NCBI RefSeq assembly: GCF_000344155.1
Contig: NZ_BAOQ01000017.1
Span: 1-64,000 of the forward strand
DNA length: 64,000 nucleotides
Direction: 5' to 3'
DNA from: Gordonia paraffinivorans NBRC 108238
GTDB lineage: Bacteria; Actinomycetota; Actinomycetes; Mycobacteriales; Mycobacteriaceae
This document shows, piece by piece, positions 1 through 8,941 of this stretch; the stretch's first letter is position 1, and each line of letters starts with the position of its first letter. A program made the position numbers and the translations under genes. Under the pieces are notes generated by a model that had not been told where the DNA came from, did not search any database, and saw only the letters and a program-made list of their open reading frames with translations.

Positions 1-842
1 CCGCTATACCCTTCTCTCTCAGGTTTCTGCAATTCAGTGACCTCGGGGTTGGCCAGGGTCTCCTTAATCGACATGTGCATGAGATCCATCCACTTGTCGC
101 CAGTGAGGTCGGCTTTGGTCTCCCACTGATCCCCGTGTTTTCCCTTGATGTGTTCGAACGAGTATTTCTTGTTGCCGCACCGCATGAAGGCCCGCCGATC
201 ACCGGCTACTTCGTAGTCCTGGATCTCTTTGCGTTCGTCGGACGACCCGCACGCGGCGAACGGAGGCAGTCCGGAATCTGGTGTCCAGTCACGGGCGAAG
301 GTGCGGCCGGGAAGCGGGATACGCGGCACGGGGGGCAGCGCCGGGGTCATCGACGGTGGGGTCGATCGCGGCACGACTGGCACGTCACGATCTGCGCCCG
401 GTACCGGAACGATCGGCGTTTGGCCGGCTTCGGGGATGTCGGTGGGTGCGTGTGCGCCCACGTTCGGGCCACCGGTGTCGGGGCTGTTGGTCTCGGTCGG
501 GATGGCCGGTGCGGTCACCGAGGGTGGCGGGGTGGTCGACGACGTCGGCGGGCCGGGGTCGACACACACATACGGCACTGGTGGTGGGGGTGCCTGGTCG
601 GCGGGTTTGCCGTTCGACGCCGCCCACGATTGCGCCCACGCGCTGTTGTAGGCGGCGGTCTCCCGTGCGCACCGCTCGGCGGGGGTTTCTGCATTCGCCG
701 ACGGGGTGCTGATCAACACCAGCGCCGAGACCGTCGCGATACCGATCGCCACCAGCACCGCCAGGATCGACATCCACCCGGACTGCGGCTGATGCGTCTG
801 CGCCGGTGGCATGGTCGCCTGTTCGCGACCGTTGGTCGTCAC
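1..842 (-). CDS. exported protein of unknown function, coupled to MspA porin gene (3' end outside window)
   Basis: I do not recognise the family. The frame opens with GTG at 842, overlapping the TGA stop of the porin gene (GTGA), and stays open to the window edge, so at least 280 residues. The N-terminus has a single hydrophobic helix (about residues 23-46, from WMSILAVLV) ending in a possible signal-peptidase site (SANA-ET). A long Pro/Thr-rich linker follows (about 80-185). A compact C-terminal domain follows with two cysteines (FAACGSS, FMRCGNK) and the motif HIKGKH at residues 231-236. The overlap implies co-translation with the porin and a shared role at the cell surface. The HxxxxH-containing basic C-terminal domain behind a linker has the look of a secreted effector, but that is speculation. 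Third-position GC is high throughout, which supports coding. Confidence 0.7.
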   Translation of the reverse strand, partial: MTTNGREQATMPPAQTHQPQSGWMSILAVLVAIGIATVSALVLISTPSANAETPAERCARETAAYNSAWAQSWAASNGKPADQAPPPPVPYVCVDPGPPTSSTTPPPSVTAPAIPTETNSPDTGGPNVGAHAPTDIPEAGQTPIVPVPGADRDVPVVPRSTPPSMTPALPPVPRIPLPGRTFARDWTPDSGLPPFAACGSSDERKEIQDYEVAGDRRAFMRCGNKKYSFEHIKGKHGDQWETKADLTGDKWMDLMHMSIKETLANPEVTELQKPEREGYS

Positions 843-1528
843 AGCCACATCCGTGCCGAGTAGAGGTTGAGGGTGTCATCGGCGGTCGGGGTGGACACCG
901 ACAACCGCACGATCACCCGGACGGTGACCGGGCCGGCACACCCATCCACCCGCACGTGCACGCGTTTGGCGCGGATCGACGCCCGATTGGTTTGCAGGGT
1001 CTTTTTGCCCAGCGAGATCTCGTTGATGGTGCCCGGTTTGAGTTTCGACGAGATCGACGGCGACACCGATGCCGAACCACCCACCGACACGCCAGGTTGC
1101 CCCGAAATGGTGACGTTGGCGTTCGGGCCGAACGACGACCCCAACCCGAACGTCGCCCCATCAGAGATGTCGATCTGGCAGCCGACGACCAGGAACTGTT
1201 CCAGCACACCCGAACTCACCGGCTGTGACGGTGTACGCCCGGCGGCGGGGGTGACCAGTGCACCTACCCGCGCTGATACCCAGCCTTCGCGGGAGGCGAA
1301 ACTGTTGGCGATGTTCGACATCGGGTTGACCACCAACTCCGAGGCCCGCAACTCGATCTTCCACCCGTCATCGGTCACCAGCCGGTCATAGGTCGACGCC
1401 AGCGGAGTGGGTGCCGCCGCCGCGGCCCCGGCGCCGGCGATCAGGACCGCCAGGACGGCGCACACTCCCGTCACGAACACCGTGGCAGATCGGCGCAGCG
1501 GCCGAACATCCAAATCTTGCACCACCAT
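839..1528 (-). CDS. MspA family porin
   Basis: This is a 229-residue exported protein of the MspA family, the octameric goblet porins of the mycolic-acid outer membrane that let small hydrophilic solutes through. The N-terminus (PLRRSATVFV, then VLAVLIAGAGAAAAAP) is a signal peptide with cleavage around residue 39. The mature part starts with DGWKIELRASE and contains SNIANSFASREGW and a Gly/Ser-rich middle region typical of the family's beta-hairpins. The mature length of about 190 residues fits MspA. ATG at 1528 is preceded by a G-rich stretch. The next gene starts inside its stop codon. It lies downstream of a promoter-like site in the only sizeable gap of this cassette, so it is probably expressed independently of the Csf-like genes. 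Family assignment is firm; the substrate is unknown. Confidence 0.85.
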   Translation of the reverse strand: MVVQDLDVRPLRRSATVFVTGVCAVLAVLIAGAGAAAAAPTPLASTYDRLVTDDGWKIELRASELVVNPMSNIANSFASREGWVSARVGALVTPAAGRTPSQPVSSGVLEQFLVVGCQIDISDGATFGLGSSFGPNANVTISGQPGVSVGGSASVSPSISSKLKPGTINEISLGKKTLQTNRASIRAKRVHVRVDGCAGPVTVRVIVRLSVSTPTADDTLNLYSARMWL

Positions 1529-1698
1529 GTGGCCCCCAAGCCGTCAGGTCGAAACACACTGTTCACCGGGCCGAAGGCGCAGAGAAGCGCCGTACGAGAC
1601 ACGAAAGTCTCAGCGCACCAACAAGAACTGTCCCCGACCCAACCACCGAGGGTCGCCGCGTTATCGAAAGGTCCAGATACCGCGGAATCGACCACCAG

Positions 1699-1738
1699 AT
1701 AGTGAATGCACTATGGCACACTCTATCTTTGCCAGCAA
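1699..1738 (-). promoter_or_regulatory. putative promoter with overlapping inverted repeat upstream of the porin gene
   Basis: On the minus strand TTGCTG (1738-1733) and CATAGT (1715-1710) are separated by 17 bp, a good sigma-A-type spacing. The -10 lies in a perfect inverted repeat, ATAGTG-AATG-CACTAT (1699-1714), and a second pair AGATAG/CTATCT (1697-1702/1723-1728) encloses it. A repressor at the repeat would block the promoter. The rest of the 1529-1797 gap is a non-coding leader of about 180 nt before the porin ATG. Confidence 0.4.
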
Positions 1739-1797
1739 TGAATGTGAGGGTGGTCACGTCAAGTGTTGCGCCCGATCGCGGCTGCGGGAACCGGTGT

Positions 1798-2662
1798 TCA
1801 GGTGAGGGCGTTGAGGGCGGTGATCGCATCGGCGCGGCCGGCGGCGACGATGGTGCGCCAATCGGATTCGGCGGGTGCGCCGGCGGTGATGGTCTGGGTG
1901 AGGGTGGCCTGGATGCGGCCGTGGCCGGCGGCGGTGCGGCCACCGAGGTGCCCCCGGGTGGCGAAGTGCTCGAGGATGTCGGCCAGCAGCGCGTACTCCA
2001 CCCGGGTGGCGTGGGTGAGGCGGATCTGTCCGGACAGGCGGGTGCCGGCGATGAGAGTTTCGGTGTCGAGGCGGATCGGGACTGAACCCCTCCCCGGCGT
2101 CACCGTCGACGGTGACGCCGGCGGCGGACAGGTCATTGCTGTGGCTGGTGGATTCCTGCCCGAGGACGGTGTGCACCGACGCCGGTATCGGAGCATCCGG
2201 CGGTGGGGCTGTCGGGAGTAGGTGCAGGGTGTCGGCGGTGACCGGAACAACCTTGGATACCACCAGTTTTCCGGACATGACCCGCGCGTTCGCCGCTCCG
2301 CCGAACAGCCCGATCAACGGCACCAACGTCTTGAGTTCGCGTTCGTGTTCTGGGGTCATCTCGCGGGTTGATTTGCGCAGGAACCCGCCGTTGCGCAACA
2401 GGTGCGCGGCCGCCGGGGTCAGCTGACCGGCGTAGTCGAGGACCTCGGCGAGGAGTGTTTCGCCGGTGCGGCGCAGGATGCCGCGCCAGGCGTTGCCGGA
2501 GATGATCGGCACCACCGCCACCTCTCCGGTCGGGGTCAGAGTCTTTTCGCGGCGGAACAGCGACTGGATCGAGGAGCTGTTGCGGGTGTCGTCGCGGTGC
2601 ACGATCGATGTCGTGGCGGTGATGTCGACATCGACTACCGCGCTGATCAATGGCTCCCCCAT
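1798..2662 (-). pseudogene. csf2: Csf2/Cas7-like RAMP protein of a type IV CRISPR-Cas-like complex, interrupted by a +1 frameshift
   Basis: This is a backbone-type RAMP (Cas7) protein. The N-terminal frame starts with ATG at 2662 (TGATG overlap with the preceding stop). It contains SIVHRDDT, PIISGNAWRGILRR (residues 52-65; the GN-xx-RG-xLRR signature of type IV/III Cas7 proteins) and AAHLLRNGGFLRK. The last third, with VPIRLDTET and the glycine-rich loop LGGRTAAGHGRI, lies one base out of frame and ends at 1798. The shift falls at 2080-2092, where the minus strand reads GGGGAGGGG; removing one G restores one protein of about 287 residues. No stop intervenes on either side, so this is either a very recent mutation, a homopolymer sequencing error, or programmed frameshifting. 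A Csf2 assignment rests on motif memory and gene context, not on an alignment. Confidence 0.6.
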
Positions 2663-3108
2663 CAGTTCTCCCCTGCGCTCGCAGCTGCGCGGCGATTGTC
2701 GGCGACGGTTTCGGCGATGATCCGCACGCGCAGGATCAGGGCGGGTAGTTGGTCGCGGAGCAGGGTGAGGACCGGCGCTGAGGGTTCGGTGAGTAGCTGG
2801 GCGACCTCGAGGCGGCGGGCTCGGTCGGTGACCGTGATGGGGAGGGCTTGGGCGAGCAGGGACCACCAGGTGGCCAGGCTGTCGGCGCGGTAGGTCGCCG
2901 CCCGCAACCGGGCCGGGAGCAGCTCGTCCCAGTAGCGGTGGCGGTGATCGCCGATCCAGGCGTCCCAGTCCAGGTCGTAATGCACCAGCAGCAGCAACCG
3001 TTCGGCGCAGATGGCAGCCGGGTCGGTCAGCGCCGGCGGTTCCGGGACCTCGGCACGCCACTGATCTGTCGGAACAGACAGCGGCGCAGGGGTTTTGGTG
3101 GGGTTCAC
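2662..3108 (-). CDS. Cas11-like small helical subunit of the type IV-like operon
   Basis: This is a 148-residue protein that looks almost entirely alpha-helical after a proline-rich N-terminus. Notable stretches are ERLLLLVHYDLDWDAWIGDH, YWDELLPARLRAATYRADSL and LRDQLPALILRVRIIAETVA. Its size, helicity and position immediately before the Csf2-like gene fit the Cas11 small subunit known from type IV-B loci. I chose GTG at 3108 because it overlaps the upstream stop as GTGA, the same coupling used at the other junctions; an in-frame ATG lies at 3141. The stop at 2662 overlaps the next ATG (TGATG). No catalytic motif is expected or seen. The alternative is an unrelated helical protein; identification relies mainly on context. 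Confidence 0.5.
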   Translation of the reverse strand: MNPTKTPAPLSVPTDQWRAEVPEPPALTDPAAICAERLLLLVHYDLDWDAWIGDHRHRYWDELLPARLRAATYRADSLATWWSLLAQALPITVTDRARRLEVAQLLTEPSAPVLTLLRDQLPALILRVRIIAETVADNRRAAASAGEN

Positions 3109-3990
3109 TCGGTGTGCCAGGTCCATGAGTCGATGCGCCACACGTGCTGTTCGATGACGGCGCCGAGGGTGGCGGTGATGGCGGGATCAGCCCAGCCGGG
3201 CCGGGTGAACTCGAGGGTGACGGTCGCTGGGGAGGTGGGCGGGTCGGGTACCGGCGCTGTGGGGGTCGGGCGGGAGCCGTGGGGGCCACAGCTGAGTGCG
3301 TAGATCGTCGAGCATCTCGATCGGGGCGTGCTGGTCGTAGGTGGCGCGCCAGCGGGCCGACAGACAGCGGCGAGCGCCGACGACGTTATCGACGGTCACC
3401 GCGTGCTGGAGCGTCATGATGGTGTCGTGGAGGGAATCGAACGGCGCTCCCCCGTACTCCCGGTCAAACTGTTCGGCCTCCTCCACCCACGACGCGACCG
3501 TGCGCTCAAGCGGGCCTGTCAGGTTCGGTTCGCAGCGGCACTCGGCGACCTCACCAGGTTCGGCGTCGGGGTCGTCGAGGGAGAAGTTGCACACCACCTG
3601 TGTGGGAGAGCCTTCGTTGTAGCCGAGTGTTACTGGCCGGCGTCCCGCTGGTGGCGGGTAGAACTCGGGTTCGACCATCGTGTCGCCGCGCATCTCAAAG
3701 CTCGGGGTGTAGAGCAGGAAGTACTCGAAATACATGAACTGGTGCGCGTCGCGCCAGCGTTGTGAGGTGCCGAGTTCATCGACGGAGAATAGGGTCATCT
3801 CTCCGAGGCGTTCGATGCCGTTGCATAGGGTCATCAGTTGCCGGTAGGAGCGGTCGAACCGCACCCCGAGGCGTTGTTCGGCCGCGGCGATCTGCTCGGG
3901 TGAGGCCCACAGGCCGGTGCCGGCGCCGACTGCGACCGCCCGCTCAATCAACTCCTCGAGGCTGGGGGTCTCCACCCTTGGCTGGGTCAC
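3105..3990 (-). pseudogene. SUKH-superfamily (SMI1/KNR4) protein inserted in the Csf-like operon, with a frameshift near its 3' end
   Basis: GTG at 3990 overlaps the csf1-like stop (GTGA). The first ~225 codons encode a SMI1/KNR4 domain: SLEELIERAVAVGAG, EQRLGVRFDRSYRQLMTLCNG (split here as EQRLGVRFDRSYRQ then LMTLCNG), and MTLFSVDELGT. Members of this superfamily are best known as immunity proteins of polymorphic toxins and as protein-interaction modules. Near 3280-3290 a C5 run carries one base too many: dropping one C joins the domain to a second high-GC3 frame (ending TLEFTRPGWADPAITATLGA ... DSWTWHTE) that stops at 3105 and has no start codon of its own. The repaired product is 294 residues. 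The Cas11-like gene starts inside this stop. I know of no SUKH protein in described type IV operons; it may take the place of a structural subunit, or be an immunity factor. Confidence 0.65.
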
Positions 3991-4634
3991 TGGCGTCTCC
4001 TCGATCGTGGATTCCTCAGTGCGGGAGTCTGCGGTGTCGCTGTGGGTGTGGGCGCGGGTGTGGACAGGGCGATCGCGGCGTCCCACCACGCACCAGGGTG
4101 GCTGCGCCACACCGCCAGGGCATCCCAGGCCGCCAGCAGCTGGGGCCACTGGTCGGCCGGCACAGTGCGCATCAGCGTCATCGGTGGGACGGGGTCGGTG
4201 AGCATGGCCGCACGCACCCCGGGCAGGGCGCGGAGCCATCGCAGATCGGTCAACAACGCCACCGCGGCATCATCCCACCGAACCGCTGTGTCGTCGGTGC
4301 AGACATGCCCCCACCGTGCGGTCGGGAGGATGTGGCGGCGACCACGGACCGGCACCACCACCATCCGGTCGACCGGTAGCGGGCCTGCGGCCAGCAACTC
4401 CCCCAGCTCGGTGCGCTCCACGATGGTGCGGGCGGTGCGGTGTTGGTCAACGAGGTAGACGCTGCGTCGTAGTTCGGCTGTGCCATACGCCCATCCGCAG
4501 GCGGCGCATAACCAGTCCCCGCCGTACACCCAGGATTCGGCGTCGGTGAACTTGCGGGAGACCACCGACAGCGCGGCCACCAGCGCCACGTCGGTGGCCC
4601 CGCAGCAACAGCACCACTGTCCTTGCTCGGGCAA
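3987..4634 (-). CDS. csf1: Csf1-like zinc-finger protein (large-subunit-like, type IV CRISPR-Cas-like operon)
   Basis: This is the first gene of the coupled cassette. From the TTG at 4634 it encodes 215 residues with two CxxC pairs (C8/C11 in WCCCCG and C43/C46 in WLCAACGW), the four-cysteine zinc finger expected in Csf1, the Cas8-like signature protein of type IV systems. The middle (VVPVRGRRHILPTARWGH) and the helical C-terminus are otherwise unmarked, and the tail is proline-rich. The same frame remains open upstream to the stop of the restriction gene and reads like protein (SAAFTAWTAAGRP), but it holds no ATG, GTG or TTG. The real 5' end may therefore be lost or frameshifted. No Shine-Dalgarno precedes the TTG. 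The next gene starts in the stop codon. Alternative: another small zinc-ribbon protein. Confidence 0.55.
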   Translation of the reverse strand: MPEQGQWCCCCGATDVALVAALSVVSRKFTDAESWVYGGDWLCAACGWAYGTAELRRSVYLVDQHRTARTIVERTELGELLAAGPLPVDRMVVVPVRGRRHILPTARWGHVCTDDTAVRWDDAAVALLTDLRWLRALPGVRAAMLTDPVPPMTLMRTVPADQWPQLLAAWDALAVWRSHPGAWWDAAIALSTPAPTPTATPQTPALRNPRSRRRQ

Positions 4635-4721
4635 TTCAGCGGTGGGTGGGATTGGTCGGCCGGCGGCAGTCCAGGCCGTGAACGCCGCAGACCCAGGCGG
4701 GACTGCTTGACGCCCTGGGTT

Positions 4722-7700
4722 TCAGGGAAGAGAGTCGATGATCTTCATTGTTTCCACGGCTACGGTGGTCACCTTGCGGATCAGGTCGACGATGTAGGTC
4801 GGGTCGTCGTGTTCGTCGCACCAGTCGTTCGGGTCGTTGGTGATCTTGGAGTCTTTGTCGGTCTTGATCTGGTACCGCTCCAGAATCCAGCCCAATGCTG
4901 TTCGGGAGCCGAGGAGGTATCGTTCGGCGTCTTCGGGGATGCCGGAGATGGTCACGTAGGGGTTGTAGATGATGGTGGAGTGGTCGGTCTTGGAGCGCCA
5001 CTTCATCTTCTGAACGCGCCACGTATCGGGGTCGTCGACGCTGCGGCCCTTCTTCACTGATACCTCTAATGGGTACGGCTCTGCGTCTTCGTAGTCGGCG
5101 TGCAAGGCCAGTAGGCGCTGGCCGGCGTTGGTGCAGGCGTCGAAGTCGTCGCGGGATTCTGGTGTGGGGATGCGTGGCAGCATCTTTTTCAGATCGGCGG
5201 CGTAGGTGTTGCGGTAGGCCGGCGAGTGTAGGAGGCCGTAAACGAAGCAGAAGATGTCGTCCTTGGTGACTTCTTCGCCAAGTTTCGCACAGTACAGATC
5301 CGCGATCTCATCACTGATGTTGTCGACGCGCTCGTACCCCCACTCATCGACAACGGCAGTCCCAGTCGCGAAGTCAAGAGTGCCAGCGTCCTCCTCCGGC
5401 TTGCGGTACGTGTACCGAGGGAAGAACTGACCCGTGTCCAATGTGTGAAGGTTTGGCAATTCCCTCGTGGCGAACGGCGTGAACTCGAAGTGCGACGCCG
5501 GCGCCGTCAAAACGATCCCGATATTCGTATGGTGTGGGGTGGGAAAGATGGCCGGGAGCTGGTAGGTGCGCTCGTTGAGTTTTCGGTCGAAGTACACCCA
5601 GCGTTTCTCAAAGGGACGGTAGGCCCCCAATCGAATTGCCTGGTTGTCGAACGCGTAGGTGACGTTGCGTGCGAGGTCGTGTTTCGTACTCGCGTTCCAG
5701 CTGATCTTGGTGGGGTCGGTGTCGATGAACCTGTCAACCGCCTTGGCGCGTTCCTTTCGGTCTGCAGGTGGCGTAGTCTGCGCGAACTCGTAGACCTGCT
5801 TGTTGTAGAAGTCGATCATGCGGTGCATGGTGTCTACCAGCGCCTTGCGGGACGCGTTGTAGCACCACACGTCACGGTTCGTCTTCAGCCCCCCGGAATA
5901 CGTTTCGAAGACACGGACACCTGTCCCGTCCTTGTCGCCGATGACGGGGTAGGTGCTGAAGGTGTCGTCGCGTTGATTGATCCAGTCGCCTGCGATGTTG
6001 GGGGTGATGGTGTCCCAGTCGATGGCGGGGAGGGGGTCGGTGTCGAGGATGCGGAGTTTGTCGTCGCGGGTGAGGTAGTCACCGATGTCGCGGTAGTGGA
6101 TGGTGGCGGGACCGGTGTGGGTGGGGTCTTTGACACCGACGAAGATCGCTACCGTGTTGCGGCTGCCGCCGCCGAAGACTTTGCCGCCCTCTTTTCGGCT
6201 GAGTTCGCCTGCGGTGCGCTGGTTTCCGCGGAGGTTGTAGACGTAGATGCTGCTGTAGTCGTCGGCGAGGGTCAGGCGCATGCCGTCGTGGGCGTTGCCG
6301 TCGATCCAACCGCCGTTAGAGACGAACGCGACGATGCCCTGGTCGCCAATACGGTCTGTGGCCCAGCGGAATGCGCGGATGTAGGAGTCGTAGAGGCTGT
6401 TCTTGTTGGTTGCGGTGGATTTGGCTGCGTAGGTGTTTTCGATGTGGCCGTCGAGGGTTGGGTATTTGAGGTTGGCGTTGTTGTCGTTGGCGCTGTCTTG
6501 GCCGACTGAGTAGGGCGGGTTGCCGACGATGACGTTGATCTTGGTGTCGAGTTGGCGGGTGATGCGGTCATTGTTCGCGGGGAACATTTCGGCGTCCATG
6601 GTGTCGTCGGCTTCGCTGATCTGGAAGGTGTCAGCGAGTACGATCCCGGGGAATGGCTCGTAGTCGGCGGTGTCGGCTTTACCGGCGAGAGCGTGATAGG
6701 TGGCTTCGATGTTCACGGCGGCGACGTAGTACGCGAGCAGCATGATCTCGTTGGCGTGCAGTTCCCGGGTGTATTTGCGGGCCAGGTCATGTGGGGTGAT
6801 CAGGCCGGTCTGCATGAGTCGGGTGATGAAGGTGCCAGTACCCGTGAACGGGTCGAGGATGTGGACGTTGTCAGCGGTGAGGCCTTTACCGAAATGCTCA
6901 CGGGAGACGGTGTCGGCAGCGTGGAGGATCCAGTCGACAATCTGGACGGGTGTGTAGACGATGCCGAGGGCATCGGCCTGTTTCTTGAACCCGATCTTGA
7001 AGAACCGTTCATATAGGTCAGCGATGATGCGCTGTTTACCCTCGGCGCTGGTGACCTGGGAAGCGCGCAACCGCACCGAGTCGTAGAAGCTGTCGAGGCT
7101 GGCAGTTTCGGATTCGAGTCCGGTGTCGTCGAGGGTGTCGACCATGCGTTGCATGACGATCGAGACCGGGTTGTGGGAGGCGAAGTCGTGTTCGCTGAAC
7201 AGAGCGTCGAAGACGGGTTTGGTGATCAGATGCTGAGACAGCATGCTGATCGCGTCATCATCTGTGATGGAGTCGTTGAGGTTGTCACGCAGCCCAGCAA
7301 CGAACTTGCCGAACTCGCGTTCGATGGTTGGATCGCCTTGGGCGAGAATCGCTTTGATGCGAGTGATCTGGGCGGCGGAGATGTCGGCAACATCGTGTGC
7401 CCAGTCTTCCCAGTAGGTGCGGGTGCCGACTTTGTCGACAATGCGGGCGAAGATCGCTTGGCGCCACTGCGACAGGGAGAACAACGCCAACTGTGAGGTG
7501 AAGTCCGCGTCGTTGGTTGTGGTTGCCTGGCTGTCATCGGACGGGCCGATCGTCTCGGTCTCGTCGTCGGCGGTGGGGCCGATATGACCGCCCATCAACG
7601 AGTTGGTGCCTGTGCCGAGTTTCTTCGTGTCGGCGGCGTTGAGGTTGATGGCGTTGACGTGGGCGTCGAACCGTTCGTCGTGGGAACGCAACGCGTTGAG

Positions 7701-8938
7701 TACTTCCCACACGACCTTGAACCGTTTGTTGTCCTGCAATGCCTCCGACGGGCTCATCTCCGCCGGCACAGCCACGGGAAGGATGATGTAGCCGTAGTTC
7801 TTGCCTTCCGACAAGCGCATCACCCGGCCGACGGCCTGGACAACATCGACGATCGAATTGCGTGGATGCAAGAACAGAACGGCATCAAGTGCTGGCACGT
7901 CCACACCCTCGGACAGGCAGCGGGCGTTGGTGAGGATGCGGCACTCGTTGTCCGACAGCGGCGAGCTGATGCCTTTGAGCCAATTGATCCGTGATGTGCG
8001 TTCCAGCGCGTTATGGGTGCCGTCGACATGTTCGACCGAGCAGTACAAATCCGTGTTGTTGGCTGCCGGGTCATCGCTGTCGCCTTCGTCGTCGAGGGTG
8101 TCGCGGTAGGCGTCGACCACTGCGGGAAACATGTGGGCAATGGACTTGGAGGTGGCGATGTCCTTGGCGAACGCGACAGCACGCCGCATGGGGTTTTCGC
8201 CGGGAGCGAAGGTGGAGCCATCGATCGTGGCGCCGGCACGTTTGGCCAGCCCGTTCCAGCAGCCGACGATCCGGGTCGCGTCATCGAGGTTGAGTTCGCT
8301 GTCCGGGCCGGCGAGTTGTTCCTGCATCGGGCCGGCCACCAGTGACTGATCCACGGTCAGGACGAGGACTTTGTAGTCGGTGAGCAGCCCTTTTTCCACG
8401 GCTTCGCCGAAGCCGAGGTGATGAAACTCCGGTCCGAACAATTCCTCGTTGTCCATTGACGCCACTTCAGCAGAATGCTCTTCGGCTTTGTCCTTGAGCT
8501 TCTGGTCGTAGATGCGTGGTGTGGCGGTCAGATACAACCGACGAGCCGACTTCAGAAAATCCGGGTCGTGCACTTTGACGAAGTTCGACTCATCCGAACC
8601 GGTCAGTGTAACGCCGGTGGTGCGGTGGGCCTCGTCGCACAGGATCAGATCAAAATCGGGCAGCCCGAGAGCCTGCGCGTCGGAAACCACCGGAAGGGAC
8701 TGGTAGGTGGTGAACACCACGGTCAACCCGTCGGCATCGTCATCAATGTGGGTGAGGGATTCGGCCAGTTTCGTGGCGTTGGTGGTCACCGGGATAGCCA
8801 CATCGTAGGTGCGGGAATCCTCGGCAGCCCGGGACACCGGGGTGTGTGCGGGTGTGTTCGTCGGCGTGATCCCACGCCGCCAGCGTGTCGGCACGCGGCT
8901 TGCGGGTGATCGAACCCCCAGCGCCCTCAGCACCGCCG
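4722..8938 (-). pseudogene. type ISP-like restriction-modification protein (helicase + N6-adenine methyltransferase), 5'-truncated
   Basis: This is a single-chain restriction/helicase/methylase of the type ISP kind. In order it has helicase motif II LILCDEAHRT (about 8617-8647), motif III LTATPRIY, motif VI AVGRVMR (about 7818-7838), methyltransferase motif I ILDPFTGTGTF (about 6829-6861), motif IV VGNPPY (about 6510-6527), and a long C-terminal target-recognition region ending KIIDSLP. About 1,370 residues remain; intact relatives are around 1,600. The Mrr-like nuclease and the helicase P-loop that should come first are absent. Recognisable sequence begins near 8840 (VSRAAEDSRTYDVAIPVTT) and the frame then runs into the core-genome hydrolase gene, whose stop is at 8942. 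The methylase could still be intact, but restriction should be lost unless the nuclease acts in trans. No start codon can be assigned. Confidence 0.8.
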
Positions 8939-8941
8939 GGC

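Noticed and set aside
385..879. 164-codon minus-strand frame overlapping the exported protein gene
   Set aside because: It lies in a different frame from the GTG 842 gene, gives Arg/Asp/Pro-rich sequence, and lacks the signal helix seen in the chosen frame.
1529..1797. csf3/cas5 gene downstream of the csf2-like gene
   Set aside because: Only 269 bp lie between csf2 and the porin gene, too short for Cas5, and no frame there is protein-like.
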